Below are positions 1 through 9,773 of a stretch of DNA of 64,000 bases, piece after piece. The notes below the pieces were generated by a model. It was given only the letters and a program-made list of their open reading frames with translations, was not told the DNA's origin and searched no databases. The stretch is from Pseudomonas sp. GOM7 (lineage in GTDB: Bacteria > Pseudomonadota > Gammaproteobacteria > Pseudomonadales > Pseudomonadaceae), in the NCBI RefSeq assembly GCF_026723825.1, contig NZ_CP113519.1, positions 1,302,001 through 1,366,000 of the forward strand, in the 5' to 3' direction. Each line of letters begins with the position of its first letter. The first letter of the stretch is position 1. The position numbers and the translations under genes are program-made.

Positions 1-71
1 CAGACTGCTGCCTCGATCAGCTCCGGCCGGTATCAGGTCATCGGAGCCCAGTGTTCAGTGAGGAGTGGGTC

Positions 72-1226
72 ATGGGCAGTAAACAGCGGCATCTGGGCAT
101 CGTGCTCGCAGGGCTTGCCGTATTGGCACTGGCTGGGTGCGACGCGCAGCCCGAGCAACGCGAAGCAGCCGCGCCGCTGCAGGTTTCGGTGCTGACGCTC
201 GAGGCGCACGAACTGGCGGTCAGCGAGGATCTGCCAGCGCGTGTGGCCGCCGTGCGCAGCGCCGAGATTCGCGCGCAGATCGGCGGCATCGTGCAGCGCC
301 GCCTGTTCGAGCAGGGCGCCGAGATCGAGGCCGGTGCCGTGCTCTTCCAGATCAACCCGGCGCCGTTCAAGGCCGAGGTCGACAGTGCCGCTGCCGCCTT
401 GCAGCGCGCCGATGCGACCCTGGCGCGGGCGCGCGTTCAGGCCGAGCGCCTGGCCCCGCTGGTGCAGGCCGAGGCGGTCAGCCGCCAGGTGTATGACGAC
501 GCCGTGGCGCAGCGCGAGCAGGCCGCCGCCGATGTGGCCCAGGCTCGTGCGACGCTGGCGCGGCGCAGGCTGGATCTGCAGTTCGCCAGCGTCGAGGCGC
601 CGATTGCCGGGCGCATCGACCAGGCGCTGGTCAGCGAAGGCGCGCTGGTGTCGCCCACCGACGCCACGCCCCTGGCGCGCATCCAGCAGATCGACCAGGT
701 GTACGTCGACGTGCGCCAGTCCGCCTCGGTGCTGGACGCGCTGCGTCAGCAGGCCGGCTCGGCGACACCGGAACTGAGCGTCGACATCCTAGGCAGCGAC
801 GGCAAGCCACTGGGCCTGCGCGGGCGCATCCTGTTCTCCGGCATCGAGGTGGATGCCGGCACCGGCGACGTGCTGCTGCGCGTGCTGGTGGACAACCCGC
901 AACGCCGCCTGTTGCCTGGCCTCTATGTTCAGGCGCGGATTCCCCGTGCCCATTATTCCGCCGCACTGAGCGTGCCGCAGCAGGCAGTGACCCGCACGGC
1001 AGGCCAGGCCAGCGTGTGGGTGGTCGATGCCCGGGGCCAGGCACGGCCGGTGCCCGTCGAGCTCGGTGAGCTGGTCGAGCGCCATTACCGCGTGGTGTCC
1101 GGGCTCAGTGCCGGACAGCAGGTGGTGGTCGAGGGCATCGAGCGCCTGAGCCCTGACGCCCAGGTCGCCACGCGCCCTTGGCAGCCCGCCGCCAACGGCG
1201 AACGCCTCAGCGCCGTCGCGCGCTGA
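72..1226 (+). CDS. RND efflux periplasmic adaptor (membrane fusion) lipoprotein
   Basis: 384-residue HlyD/AcrA-type adaptor that bridges an inner-membrane RND pump to an outer-membrane channel. The N-terminus is a lipoprotein signal with lipobox LAGC (acylated Cys23). It is followed by a barrel-sandwich half, a long alpha-hairpin rich in Ala/Arg/Gln (about residues 95-165), then the second barrel-sandwich half and beta-barrel, with VEAPIAGRID marking the return lipoyl strand. I chose ATG 72 rather than an in-frame GTG at 51 because TGAGGAG lies 8 bases before it. It starts a three-gene operon, 16 bases before the pump gene. Substrate and closest named homologue (MexA/E/P type) cannot be settled by eye. 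Confidence 0.93.
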   Translation: MGSKQRHLGIVLAGLAVLALAGCDAQPEQREAAAPLQVSVLTLEAHELAVSEDLPARVAAVRSAEIRAQIGGIVQRRLFEQGAEIEAGAVLFQINPAPFKAEVDSAAAALQRADATLARARVQAERLAPLVQAEAVSRQVYDDAVAQREQAAADVAQARATLARRRLDLQFASVEAPIAGRIDQALVSEGALVSPTDATPLARIQQIDQVYVDVRQSASVLDALRQQAGSATPELSVDILGSDGKPLGLRGRILFSGIEVDAGTGDVLLRVLVDNPQRRLLPGLYVQARIPRAHYSAALSVPQQAVTRTAGQASVWVVDARGQARPVPVELGELVERHYRVVSGLSAGQQVVVEGIERLSPDAQVATRPWQPAANGERLSAVAR

Positions 1227-1242
1227 GTTCGGAGAGATCGTC

Positions 1243-4200
1243 ATGCCGCAGTTCTTCATCAATCGCCCGGTGTTCGCCTGGGTCATCGCCCTGTTCATCG
1301 TGCTGGTCGGCGTCATCGCCATTCCGCAGTTGCCCATCGCCCGCTACCCGTCGGTAGCGCCGCCGTCGGTAACCCTTTACGCCACCTATCCGGGGGCCAC
1401 CCCGCAGACGCTCAACGACTCGGTGGTGAGCCTGGTCGAACGTGAGCTGTCGGGGGTGAAGAACCTGCTGTACTTCGAGTCTTCGGTGGACACCTCGGGC
1501 ACCGCGCAGATCACGGCCACCTTCAAGCCGGGCACCGACGCGGAGTTGGCCCAGGTGGACGTGCAGAACCGCATCAAGGCGGTGGAGCCGCGCCTGCCCC
1601 AGGCTGTGCGGCAGAACGGCCTGCAGGTGGAGTCCGCCGCCTCGGGCTTTCTGATGATGGTGGGCATGACCTCGCCCAACGGCCAGTTCGATGAAGTGGC
1701 GCTGAACGATTACCTGGCGCGCAACATCGTGCAGGAGCTGCGCCGCATCGATGGCGTCGGGCGCGTGCAACTGTTTGGCGCCGAGCAGGCCATGCGCGTC
1801 TGGGTCGACCCCAACAAGCTCACCGCCTACGGCCTGACCATGAACGAGCTGGCCCAGGCCATCGAGCAGCAGAACGCACAGATTGCCCCCGGCCGGGTCG
1901 GTGACGAGCCGACCATACCAGGCCAGCGCCTGACCGTGCCGTTGACCGTGCAGGGACAATTGAGCACGCCGGAACAGTTCGCCGCCATCGTCCTGCGCGC
2001 CGCTGCCGACGGTGCCAAGGTGGTGCTCGGCGACGTCGCGCGCATCGAGCTTGGGGCACAGTCCTACGCCTTTTCCAACCGCGAGAACGGCGTGGCGGCA
2101 ACCAGTGCCGCGATCCAGCTATCGCCCGGTGCCAACGCCGTGCGTACCGCCTCGGCCGTGCGTGAGCGCCTGGCCGAGCTGGCGCCGAGCATGCCGGCGG
2201 GCATGGCCTACTCGGTGCCGTTCGATACCGCGCCTTTCGTCAAGGTGTCCATCGAGAAGGTGATCTACACCCTGTTCGAGGCCATGGTGCTGGTGTTCCT
2301 GGTGATGTTCCTGTTTCTGCAGAACCTGCGTTACACGCTGATCCCCGCCATCGTCGCGCCCATCGCGCTGCTCGGCACCTTCGCGGTGATGCTGCTGGCC
2401 GGTTTCTCGATCAACTCGCTGACCATGTTCGGCATGGTGCTGGCCATCGGCATCATCGTCGACGACGCCATCGTGGTGGTGGAGAACGTCGAGCGGCTGA
2501 TGGCCACCCAGGGGCTGTCGCCGAAGGAGGCTACCGTGCAAGCGATGCGGGAAATCACCGGGGCGATCATCGGCATCACCCTGGTGCTCACCGCCGTGTT
2601 CATCCCCATGGCTTTCGGCAGTGGCTCTGTGGGGGTGATCTACCAGCAGTTCACCCTGTCGATGGCGGTGTCGATCCTGTTCTCGGCCTTCCTCGCCCTG
2701 AGCCTGACACCGGCGCTGTGCGCCACGCTGCTGCGCCCGGTGGGTGCCGAGCACCATGAAAAGCGCGGCTTCTTCGGCGCCTTCAACCGTGGCTTCGAGC
2801 GCCTCACAGCGAGCTACGGCGCGCAGGTGGCGCGCCTGGTCGGGCGCAGCGGGCGGATGATGGCGGCCTTCGCCGTGCTCTGCGCGGTGCTGGCCATCGC
2901 TGCTGCGCAGTTGCCCTCGTCCTTTTTGCCCGAGGAGGATCAGGGCTACTTCATGACCTCCATCCAGTTGCCCACCGGCGCCACCAGCGAACGCACGCTG
3001 GACGTGGTCAAGGCCTACGAGGCGCATGTCGCCTCGCGGCCCGGGCTGGACGCCAATCTGGTGGTGCTGGGCTTCAGCTTCGCCGGTTCCGGCCCCAACG
3101 CCGCGATTGCCTTCACCATGCTCAAGGACTGGGATCAGCGCGAGGGCGCCACGGCTGCCGAAGAAGCCGCGCTGGCGCAGCAGGCCATGGCGGGCAATGT
3201 CGAAGGCACGGTGATGAGCCTGATGCCGCCGGCCATCGACGAGTTGGGCACCTCCTCCGGTTTCACCCTGTTCCTGCAGGATCGCGCCAACCGTGGCGAG
3301 ACCGCGCTGCTCGCCGCGCAGGCGCGTCTGTTGGAACTGGCGGCGCAGAGCGAGGTAGTCAGTGATGTCTACCCCGATGGCCTGCCGCCCGGCGAGAGCA
3401 TCCGCCTGGAGATCGACCGGCAGAAGGCCGAGGCCATGGGCCTGTCCTTCGCGGCCGTGAGCAGCACGCTGTCGGCGGCCATGGGCTCGCTGTACGTCAA
3501 CGACTTCCCCAATGCCGGGCGCATGCAGCAGGTGATCCTGCAGGCCGATGCGCCGGCGCGCATGCAACTGGACGACGTGCTCGGCCTGCGCCTGCGCAAT
3601 GCCAGTGGTGGCATGGTGGCGCTGCGCGAAGTGGTAACGCCGGTGTGGAGCGAGTCGCCGCAGCAGATGATGCGCTTCCAGGGCTTTCCCGCCGTGCGCA
3701 TCGCCGGGGGTGCCGCTGCCGGTGTGTCCAGCGGTGCGGCGATGGCCGAGATGGAGCGCCTGGTGGCGCAGTTACCGCAGGGCTTCGCACTGGCCTGGAC
3801 CGGGCAGTCGCTGCAGGAGCGCCAATCGGCGGCGCAGGCGCCGCTGCTGATGCTGCTCTCGGCGCTAGTGGTGTTCCTGGTGCTGGCGGCGCTCTACGAG
3901 AGCTGGTCGATCCCGCTGTCGGTGATGCTGGTGGTGCCGTTGGGCCTGCTCGGTGCGGTGGCCGCGGTAATGCTGCGCGGCATGCCCAACGACGTGTTCT
4001 TCAAGGTTGGGATGATCACCATTATCGGCCTGTCGGCGAAGAACGCCATTCTCATCGTCGAGTTCGCCCGCCAGTTGCATGCCGAAGGGCGCTCGCTGAT
4101 CGACGCCGCCGTGACCGCTGCGCGCCTGCGCCTGCGGCCGATCCTGATGACCTCGCTGGCCTTCACCCTCGGTGTGGTGCCGCTGATGCTGGCCTCCGGC

Positions 4201-4380
4201 GCCAGCGCCGAAACCCAGCACGCCATCGGCACCGGGGTGTTCGGCGGCATGCTCAGTGGCACCCTGCTGGCGGTGTTCTTCGTGCCGGCCTTCTTCGTCT
4301 TCGTCATCGGCACGCAGGAGCGCTTGAGCACCTGGCGTGCGCAGCGTGGCGCCACCGCGCTGACCCAGGAGAACCCCTGA
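1243..4380 (+). CDS. RND multidrug efflux inner-membrane transporter (HAE-1 family)
   Basis: 1045-residue proton/drug antiporter, normal length for AcrB/MexB-type pumps. It begins MPQFFINRPVFAWV, the usual HAE-1 start with TM1. Two periplasmic porter loops and twelve expected TM segments are present. The proton-relay pair lies in TM4 (GIIVDDAIVVVENVERLM, near residue 405), and the C-terminal half carries GLSAKNAILIVEFA in TM10. It shares its stop with the start of the outer-membrane factor, so translation is probably coupled. No regulator gene for the operon is inside the window. The family is certain; drug specificity is not. Confidence 0.96.
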   Translation: MPQFFINRPVFAWVIALFIVLVGVIAIPQLPIARYPSVAPPSVTLYATYPGATPQTLNDSVVSLVERELSGVKNLLYFESSVDTSGTAQITATFKPGTDAELAQVDVQNRIKAVEPRLPQAVRQNGLQVESAASGFLMMVGMTSPNGQFDEVALNDYLARNIVQELRRIDGVGRVQLFGAEQAMRVWVDPNKLTAYGLTMNELAQAIEQQNAQIAPGRVGDEPTIPGQRLTVPLTVQGQLSTPEQFAAIVLRAAADGAKVVLGDVARIELGAQSYAFSNRENGVAATSAAIQLSPGANAVRTASAVRERLAELAPSMPAGMAYSVPFDTAPFVKVSIEKVIYTLFEAMVLVFLVMFLFLQNLRYTLIPAIVAPIALLGTFAVMLLAGFSINSLTMFGMVLAIGIIVDDAIVVVENVERLMATQGLSPKEATVQAMREITGAIIGITLVLTAVFIPMAFGSGSVGVIYQQFTLSMAVSILFSAFLALSLTPALCATLLRPVGAEHHEKRGFFGAFNRGFERLTASYGAQVARLVGRSGRMMAAFAVLCAVLAIAAAQLPSSFLPEEDQGYFMTSIQLPTGATSERTLDVVKAYEAHVASRPGLDANLVVLGFSFAGSGPNAAIAFTMLKDWDQREGATAAEEAALAQQAMAGNVEGTVMSLMPPAIDELGTSSGFTLFLQDRANRGETALLAAQARLLELAAQSEVVSDVYPDGLPPGESIRLEIDRQKAEAMGLSFAAVSSTLSAAMGSLYVNDFPNAGRMQQVILQADAPARMQLDDVLGLRLRNASGGMVALREVVTPVWSESPQQMMRFQGFPAVRIAGGAAAGVSSGAAMAEMERLVAQLPQGFALAWTGQSLQERQSAAQAPLLMLLSALVVFLVLAALYESWSIPLSVMLVVPLGLLGAVAAVMLRGMPNDVFFKVGMITIIGLSAKNAILIVEFARQLHAEGRSLIDAAVTAARLRLRPILMTSLAFTLGVVPLMLASGASAETQHAIGTGVFGGMLSGTLLAVFFVPAFFVFVIGTQERLSTWRAQRGATALTQENP

Positions 4381-5816
4381 TGCGCCTATTGCTGACCCTG
4401 CCGCTGCTCGCCTGCCTGTGCGCCTGCTCGCTGACGCCGACCCTTGAGCGCCCGGCTGCACCGGTGCCGGCGAGCTTTCCCATGAATGCTGCCACGCCGG
4501 CCTCGGCGCTGCCGGCCAGTGCATTGGGCTGGCGTGCGATGTTCGGCGACCCGCGCCTGCAACGGCTGATCGACCTGGCACTGGCCAATAACCGCGACCT
4601 GCGCCTGGCAGCGTTGAACGTGGAAGCGACGCGAGCGATGTTCAATATCCAGCAGGCCGCACGCCTGCCCTCGGTGTCGCTCGATGCCAGCCATACCCGC
4701 GAACGGGCCCTGGCGCAGGGCAACAGCGACGAATCGCGCCGCGAGGTGAATCGCCAGGTCGGCGTGAACGTCGGCATAAGCGCTTTCGAGCTGGATCTGT
4801 TCGGCCGTGTACGGTCGCTGTCCGATGCGGCGCTGGCCCGTTACCTGGCCAGCGAGCAGGGCCGTGATGCGGCGCAGATCACCCTGATCGGCGCGGTGGC
4901 CGAGGCCTACTTCGCCCAGCGCCTGGCCGGCGAGCAACTGCAACTGGCCGAATGCACCCTGGCCGACTGGCAACAGTCGCTGGAGTTGGCGCGCCTGCTC
5001 AAGCAGGCCGAGCAGAACAGCAGCCTGGACGTGGCCCAGGCCGAGGGGCAGGTGGCTCTGGCCGAAGCCGACCTGGAAGCGCGCCGTCGCACCCTGGCAC
5101 AGGCGGACAACGCCCTGCAGTTGTTGGTGGGCAGCGAGCTGCCGGGCGACCTGCCTGGCGGCTTGCCACTGGAGCGCCAGTCGGTTATTGCGCAACTACC
5201 GGCCGGGTTGCCAGCCGACCTGCTACTGAACCGGCCGGACCTGCGCCAGGCCGAGCAGATGCTGGTGGCCGCCAATGCCGATATCGGCGCGGCGCGGGCG
5301 GCGTTCTTCCCGCAGATTTCCCTGACCGCCTCCTTCGGTTACGCCAGCACCTCGCTCGCTGGCCTGTTCGACCCGAGCCGCCAGGTCTGGCGCTTTGCGC
5401 CGCAGATCTCGCAGCCACTGTTCCAGGGTGGGCGCCTGCGTGCCGAACTGCGCCTGGCCAAAGTGCGCAAATCCGAGGCGGTGGCCCAGTACGAACGCGC
5501 CATCCAGATCGCCTTCCGCGAGGTGGCCGATGCCCTGGCTGGTACGGCTACCTTCGAGCGCCAGATCGAGGCGCAACTGCGCGCGGTGACAGCGGCCGAA
5601 CGGCGCCTGGCGCTGTCCGACCTGCGCTACCGCGCGGGCCTCGACGGCCGCCTGGAACTGCTCGACGCCCAGCGTCAGTTGCAGGCCGCACGGCAGGCGC
5701 TGCTGGAGCTGCGTCGTGCGGAAATCGCCAACCGGGTGGCGCTGTACAAGTCGCTGGGTGGCGGCCTGGATGAGCGCGACGTCACCAAGATTGCCGCTGT
5801 CACGGCGGCTCAGTAG
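4380..5816 (+). CDS. RND efflux outer-membrane factor lipoprotein (OprM/NodT family)
   Basis: 478-residue TolC-fold outer-membrane channel. The start ATG at 4380 overlaps the last base of the pump stop codon. An open frame continues upstream but has no function there. The N-terminal lipoprotein signal (MRLLLTLPLLACLCAC) is followed by two OEP repeats with long amphipathic helices. NRPDLRQAEQML and AARAAFFPQISLTASFGY are hallmark OprM-like segments. With the two upstream genes it completes a tripartite pump. Its specificity follows the pump and is unknown. Confidence 0.94.
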   Translation: MRLLLTLPLLACLCACSLTPTLERPAAPVPASFPMNAATPASALPASALGWRAMFGDPRLQRLIDLALANNRDLRLAALNVEATRAMFNIQQAARLPSVSLDASHTRERALAQGNSDESRREVNRQVGVNVGISAFELDLFGRVRSLSDAALARYLASEQGRDAAQITLIGAVAEAYFAQRLAGEQLQLAECTLADWQQSLELARLLKQAEQNSSLDVAQAEGQVALAEADLEARRRTLAQADNALQLLVGSELPGDLPGGLPLERQSVIAQLPAGLPADLLLNRPDLRQAEQMLVAANADIGAARAAFFPQISLTASFGYASTSLAGLFDPSRQVWRFAPQISQPLFQGGRLRAELRLAKVRKSEAVAQYERAIQIAFREVADALAGTATFERQIEAQLRAVTAAERRLALSDLRYRAGLDGRLELLDAQRQLQAARQALLELRRAEIANRVALYKSLGGGLDERDVTKIAAVTAAQ

Positions 5817-5835
5817 AGTCCATTCGATTTTGCCC

Positions 5836-7359
5836 ATGAGCCTTTCCATGCGTGCTGTCATTCCTCGTCGCTGGCTGATCCTGCTGGCCGTCATGCTGGC
5901 CTTCCTGCCGGTGGTCATCGACATGACCATCCTGCACATCGCCGTGCCCTCGCTGACCCTGGCGCTCGGCGCCTCGGCCACCGAGGTGCTGTGGATCATC
6001 GACATCTACCCGCTACTGATGGCGGGCCTGCTGGTGCCCATGGGCACCCTGGCCGACCGCATCGGCAACCGCCGCGTGCTGCTCAGCGGCCTGGTGGTGT
6101 TCGGCATCGCCTCGCTGCTGGCGGCCTTTGCGCCGACCCCGGCGCTGCTCATCGCGGCACGGGTACTGCTGGCCCTCGGCGGTTCGATGATCATGCCCTG
6201 CGTGCTGGGCATCATCCGCCGCACCTTCGACGATGACGACGAGCGCGCTATGGCCCTCGGGCTCTGGGGCATGGTCGGTGCGGCTGGCGCGGCGCTCGGG
6301 CCGCTGATCGGCGGGGCGCTGCTGGAGCACTTCTGGTGGGGCTCGGCCTTTCTGATCAACGTGCCGGTCATGCTGGTGGTTGCGCCGCTGGTGTTCCTCC
6401 TGCTGCCGCGCAGCGAAGAAACCACGCCCGGCACCTGGGCGCTGGGCCAGGCCCTGCTGCTGATCGCCGGCATGCTGGCGCTGGTGTATGGCATCAAGGC
6501 TGCCGTCGGCGCCACCCAGCCGCTGGGAGTGGCACTGCTGATGGCGCTGCTGGGGTTCGCGTTGCTGAGCTTCTTCGTGCGCCTGCAACTGCGCTCGGCG
6601 ACGCCCATGCTCGACCTGTCGCTGTTCTCGCGTCCGGCGATCCTGGCCGGCATCATCATGGCGGTGGTGGCCATTGGCGCATTGGCCGGGGTCGAACTGA
6701 CCCTGGCGCAGGAGCTGCAATACGTGCTGAGCAAGACGCCGCTTGAGGCCGGCATCTTCATGATCCCGATCATGGCCGCCGCTGCTGTCGGTGGCCCGCT
6801 GGCTGGTTACCTTTCCAACCTCTGCGGCCTGCGCCTGGTGGCCAGTGCGTCGCTGGGCCTGTCTGCCGTGGCCCTGGCCTTTCTGGCCCTGGCCGATTTC
6901 CACCAGCCGGGCTTCGCCGTGCCGGCGATGCTGGCGCTCCTGGGCCTGACCCTGAGCATCGGCCTGACGGCCTCGTCCATCGCCATCATGGGCTCGGTGG
7001 AGGCCAGCAAGGGCGGGGCAGCCGGCTCGCTGGAAGCCACCGCCTATGAGCTGGGCACGGGCCTGGGCATCACCTTCTTCGGCGTGTTCATGAACAGCGT
7101 GTTCCGCCACAGCATCGTGCTCGACGCCGAACTCGCCGCGCCGTTGGCCGAGCGCGCGGCACGCTCCATCGGCGACAGCTATCAGGTCGCCAAGGGCCTG
7201 GCCGAACCCCAGGCCAGCGCCCTGATCGAGTCGGCCAAGGTAGCGTTCTCGGCCACCCACTCGACCTTGCTGATGACCTCGGCGGCGATGGTCGGTGTGC
7301 TCGCGGTGGTGGTGTTCTTCATGCTCGGCGGGTACCGCAAGGCTGAACCTGTCGACTAG
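5836..7359 (+). CDS. 14-TM MFS drug exporter, SmvA/DHA2-like
   Basis: 507-residue major-facilitator exporter of the 14-helix DHA2 family, most like SmvA (methyl viologen and quaternary-ammonium efflux). Visible marks are an N-terminal TM ending in VVIDMTILHIAVPSL, the loop 2-3 motif LADRIGNRRVLLSG, and the TM5 motif GAAGAALGPLIGGALLEHF. ATG 5836 is preferred (a second ATG lies four codons on). It follows the RND operon by 19 bases in the same direction and may be co-transcribed, giving a two-pump resistance locus. A stronger upstream start in the same frame lies inside the preceding gene and is rejected. Confidence 0.88.
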   Translation: MSLSMRAVIPRRWLILLAVMLAFLPVVIDMTILHIAVPSLTLALGASATEVLWIIDIYPLLMAGLLVPMGTLADRIGNRRVLLSGLVVFGIASLLAAFAPTPALLIAARVLLALGGSMIMPCVLGIIRRTFDDDDERAMALGLWGMVGAAGAALGPLIGGALLEHFWWGSAFLINVPVMLVVAPLVFLLLPRSEETTPGTWALGQALLLIAGMLALVYGIKAAVGATQPLGVALLMALLGFALLSFFVRLQLRSATPMLDLSLFSRPAILAGIIMAVVAIGALAGVELTLAQELQYVLSKTPLEAGIFMIPIMAAAAVGGPLAGYLSNLCGLRLVASASLGLSAVALAFLALADFHQPGFAVPAMLALLGLTLSIGLTASSIAIMGSVEASKGGAAGSLEATAYELGTGLGITFFGVFMNSVFRHSIVLDAELAAPLAERAARSIGDSYQVAKGLAEPQASALIESAKVAFSATHSTLLMTSAAMVGVLAVVVFFMLGGYRKAEPVD

Positions 7360-7767
7360 CTGGCGGTGTTTTCACCCGTGCCTGATGCTCTGCATGGCGC
7401 CCCAAAGCCAATACCTGTTATCCGGCAAGGACCATCGGATTGGGCGGCGCAGGGTGTCGAGATGGGGGAGTGTGCTCGTTCATTTGACTTCACGCGCCTT
7501 GGTCTTGAAGGCCGCTGCTATCCAGTAGCGTGGAGCGCGGCTAGTGAGTCAGTCATGGAGGCGGGATGGCGGTACTGTGCCAGATAAGGGATATCCGGCA
7601 GTGAGGGATGTCTGGTTATCTGGCAGGTTGCGGCTCGACATAGCACAGAAACATAAAGTGAACGGTTGAACTGATGGTGTTTTGATTAATTTCCTTCTTC
7701 CAACAGCGGTAGTGAACGATCCCGGTCAGCAATAAAAACCTATCTCAGCGTCTTCCCTAAGACGCCG
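7360..7767. other. Intergenic region between efflux locus and T6SS cargo module
   Basis: 408 bases without a credible gene. The only open frames (for example 7366-7587) lack a ribosome site and any family resemblance. Three loosely similar words, TTATCCGGCA near 7417, ATATCCGGCA near 7590 and TTATCTGGCA near 7613, are spaced irregularly. Composition turns AT-richer from about 7650, marking the edge of the T6SS cargo island. A hairpin at its right end is listed separately. Confidence 0.6.
7731..7765 (-). terminator. Probable terminator of the T6SS cargo operon
   Basis: GCGTCTT (7748-7754), a four-base loop and AAGACGC (7759-7765) form a perfect 7-bp stem. On the minus strand it is followed after about ten bases by TTTTTATT. 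It lies just beyond the stop of the last minus-strand gene. The distance between stem and T-run is larger than ideal, so efficiency is uncertain. Confidence 0.5.
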
Positions 7768-8562
7768 TTACTGACGTTTCAAAAAGTCGTTGCAATCTTT
7801 GGGGATACTCATGTTTAGTGTTGAGCCAAACTCGAAAAGTTGTTCGTCGCGCCATTTGAATGCCCTTGATTTGATATCGGATTCATAGCTTGATACCTGT
7901 TCTTTATTGGTGAAGATATCACCCCTTTCGTATAGGATCATTTTTCTGTTTGGCTCGTCATGAACGATAGGGTTCAATCGAACTATCTGATCCTCCTGCT
8001 CACTGAAGAACCATCCCTCGCCAATGTAGCGGCTGTCGAAATGACCATAGAAGGGTTTCAGTTCCCAGGCAATGAAATCATCGGGCTCTCGGTAAGTAAG
8101 CGATTGTTCTGGTGGTGATCCATTTTCCACTGAAAAAAATATAACCGGGTTTTTGATGTTTTTTTGCATTCCAGATCGAGCGCTACCTGGATCACTTCGA
8201 TTTTTTTCCTGCACGATGACTAGGCTGCCGTGTTTCGTCTTTGCTGACACCTGGCATTTGCCATCTTGAAATGATTCGACCTTGATGCCCTCAAAATTAT
8301 CAGGAAGGACAGGATCGCTCTGAGTGACGCCGGTGCCCAGCCCAAATAGCAAATTAACATAGCTGCATTTGCCGTGAATATGCCGGGCTTTCATTTCGCA
8401 AAGCTGATAGCTCGAGCCTTCGATAATGGCTCCATTCTTACTGTAAGCAATCCATGTTGATGTTTTGGGCGAGAGTATGATTGCTGCAATTAATGATAAT
8501 GCAAGTAGGATTTTTAAGATGTTGAGAGGGACTTTATGCCGTATGTTGATTTCTGTACTCAT
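7768..8562 (-). CDS. Membrane-anchored protein of unknown function at the end of the T6SS module
   Basis: 264 residues from ATG 8562 (MSTEINIRHKVPLNILK). An in-frame upstream start at 8694 would add an unlikely hydrophilic stretch. One N-terminal TM segment (about residues 16-35, ILLALSLIAAIIL) precedes a soluble, probably periplasmic domain of mixed alpha/beta character with several Cys and aromatic residues. I recognise no family. It is clearly AT-richer than its neighbours and ends with a rare-codon-rich stretch, which suggests recent acquisition. It follows the two putative immunity genes by 177 bases, so it may be a further immunity or an unrelated cargo gene. Confidence 0.7.
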   Translation of the reverse strand: MSTEINIRHKVPLNILKILLALSLIAAIILSPKTSTWIAYSKNGAIIEGSSYQLCEMKARHIHGKCSYVNLLFGLGTGVTQSDPVLPDNFEGIKVESFQDGKCQVSAKTKHGSLVIVQEKNRSDPGSARSGMQKNIKNPVIFFSVENGSPPEQSLTYREPDDFIAWELKPFYGHFDSRYIGEGWFFSEQEDQIVRLNPIVHDEPNRKMILYERGDIFTNKEQVSSYESDIKSRAFKWRDEQLFEFGSTLNMSIPKDCNDFLKRQ

Positions 8563-8739
8563 TGGCTGGCTGCTTCTTGCTCTGAGGTCTGCTTGGTAAG
8601 GGGGTTGATGGCCACTCAGAATGGTTTGTTTGGAGCCTGATGCTGAACTTTTCTTTATTTGCGATAACGCAAATTTCAGTGTGTCGCCAGTCACAAAACT
8701 AGCGGCCTCACTTAGTATCTATGCCGTGCAGCGATTATT

Positions 8740-9771
8740 TCATCCTAGGTACCTCACGTATTGGGCCATCAGATTGGGGCGGCTAAGTGCATCGAGCTGG
8801 TTGATACGATCCTGCATCGTCAGTATCGCGGCCTTGAAGGTGCGGTCGTTCATATCGCGCCAGTAGCGCGGATTGCGCCCGCTGCGGTGGTCGTGCTCGG
8901 CAGTCACTGGATCAAGGTGGCGGAACTCTTCCCACACCGGGATATCCGGCAGCGGCTTGCTGATATCCATATAGTTCTGCCACATGTCCCAGAGCGCCAA
9001 ACTGTCCTTGTCTGAACTTTGCCGACCGATTACAGGCATAAAGTCGATGGTGACCGGGTGATAGCGATGTACCAGGTGCAGCGAATACAACGGAATGCCC
9101 TGGCGATCCGGCAGTACATGCACGGAAGCATCGAACTCGTAGAATGGGCGGACGAAGTTGCCATCGATACCGTACTGGCTGAACTGTCCCGGTTTGAGGG
9201 CAAAGATGGTCACCATGCCGGTTTGGCGATTGAGTTCCCAGAGCGGCCCCTTGGAAGGGGTAAATATCCAGTGGGAGGGTAGGCGGTGTACGACGATATG
9301 GCCGATTAGCCAGCAGGCAAGAGGCAATGGCAAGAGAAAAGAAGAGATTCCATATAAGTAATTAATCACTCGCTCAAGAGATTCGGCCCGTAATGCATAG
9401 AGGGGCATCATTATTAGGAAAGTAATTCCAAGCGCTATATAGGAGAATCCTCTCCCCAATCCCCATAGATAGACCCAGAACTGCGTCCAGCGTGAGGCAT
9501 GGGCTCTCCGATAACAGACATGGTTGCAGGCATTGTGAAACTTCGCCTCGTCACGGGCTCGAGCCCCGGGGTTCTGGCGTTCGTGCTCTTCCTGCTCGCG
9601 TAGCCTGCTTGGCGCGTAATGCTCCATCAATGCATAAGGCGCCACATCCTGCGCCTCTCCCCAGGGCAAGGGCATGCAGAGCAGGCCAGCATGCTGGCGA
9701 ATCTGCGGCGGTTGCTGGGGAATATGCCGGGAGTCATAGGCCTGGGGGCCGTAGGGCTGAATATTGGTCAT
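8740..9771 (-). CDS. Putative T6SS immunity protein, downstream paralog
   Basis: 343 residues from ATG 9771, two bases after the stop of its paralog. It begins MTNIQPYGPQAYDSRHIPQQ. A Pro/Gln-rich cytoplasmic N-terminus carries CMPLPWGEAQDVAPY, a TM hairpin lies at about residues 108-160 (FSYIALGITFLIMMPL and LLPLPLACWLIGHIVV), and a C-terminal cytosolic domain contains PSKGPLWELNRQTG, a Tyr/His-rich strand and WRDMNDRT. Proteins of this type, which I believe are catalogued as DUF6708, sit beside VasX-like effectors in Pseudomonas. Position directly downstream of the effector and its membrane location support an immunity role. Not proven. Confidence 0.8.
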   Translation of the reverse strand: MTNIQPYGPQAYDSRHIPQQPPQIRQHAGLLCMPLPWGEAQDVAPYALMEHYAPSRLREQEEHERQNPGARARDEAKFHNACNHVCYRRAHASRWTQFWVYLWGLGRGFSYIALGITFLIMMPLYALRAESLERVINYLYGISSFLLPLPLACWLIGHIVVHRLPSHWIFTPSKGPLWELNRQTGMVTIFALKPGQFSQYGIDGNFVRPFYEFDASVHVLPDRQGIPLYSLHLVHRYHPVTIDFMPVIGRQSSDKDSLALWDMWQNYMDISKPLPDIPVWEEFRHLDPVTAEHDHRSGRNPRYWRDMNDRTFKAAILTMQDRINQLDALSRPNLMAQYVRYLG

Positions 9772-9773
9772 CG

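Noticed and set aside
2119..3567. Long antisense open frame opposite the RND pump gene
   Set aside because: It is a His/Arg/Gly-rich translation typical of GC-rich antisense shadows, with no RBS, and the sense strand is a certain RND transporter.
3645..4379. Upstream extension of the outer-membrane factor frame into the RND gene
   Set aside because: The lipoprotein signal peptide starts exactly at ATG 4380; the upstream translation is Arg/Ala-rich shadow.
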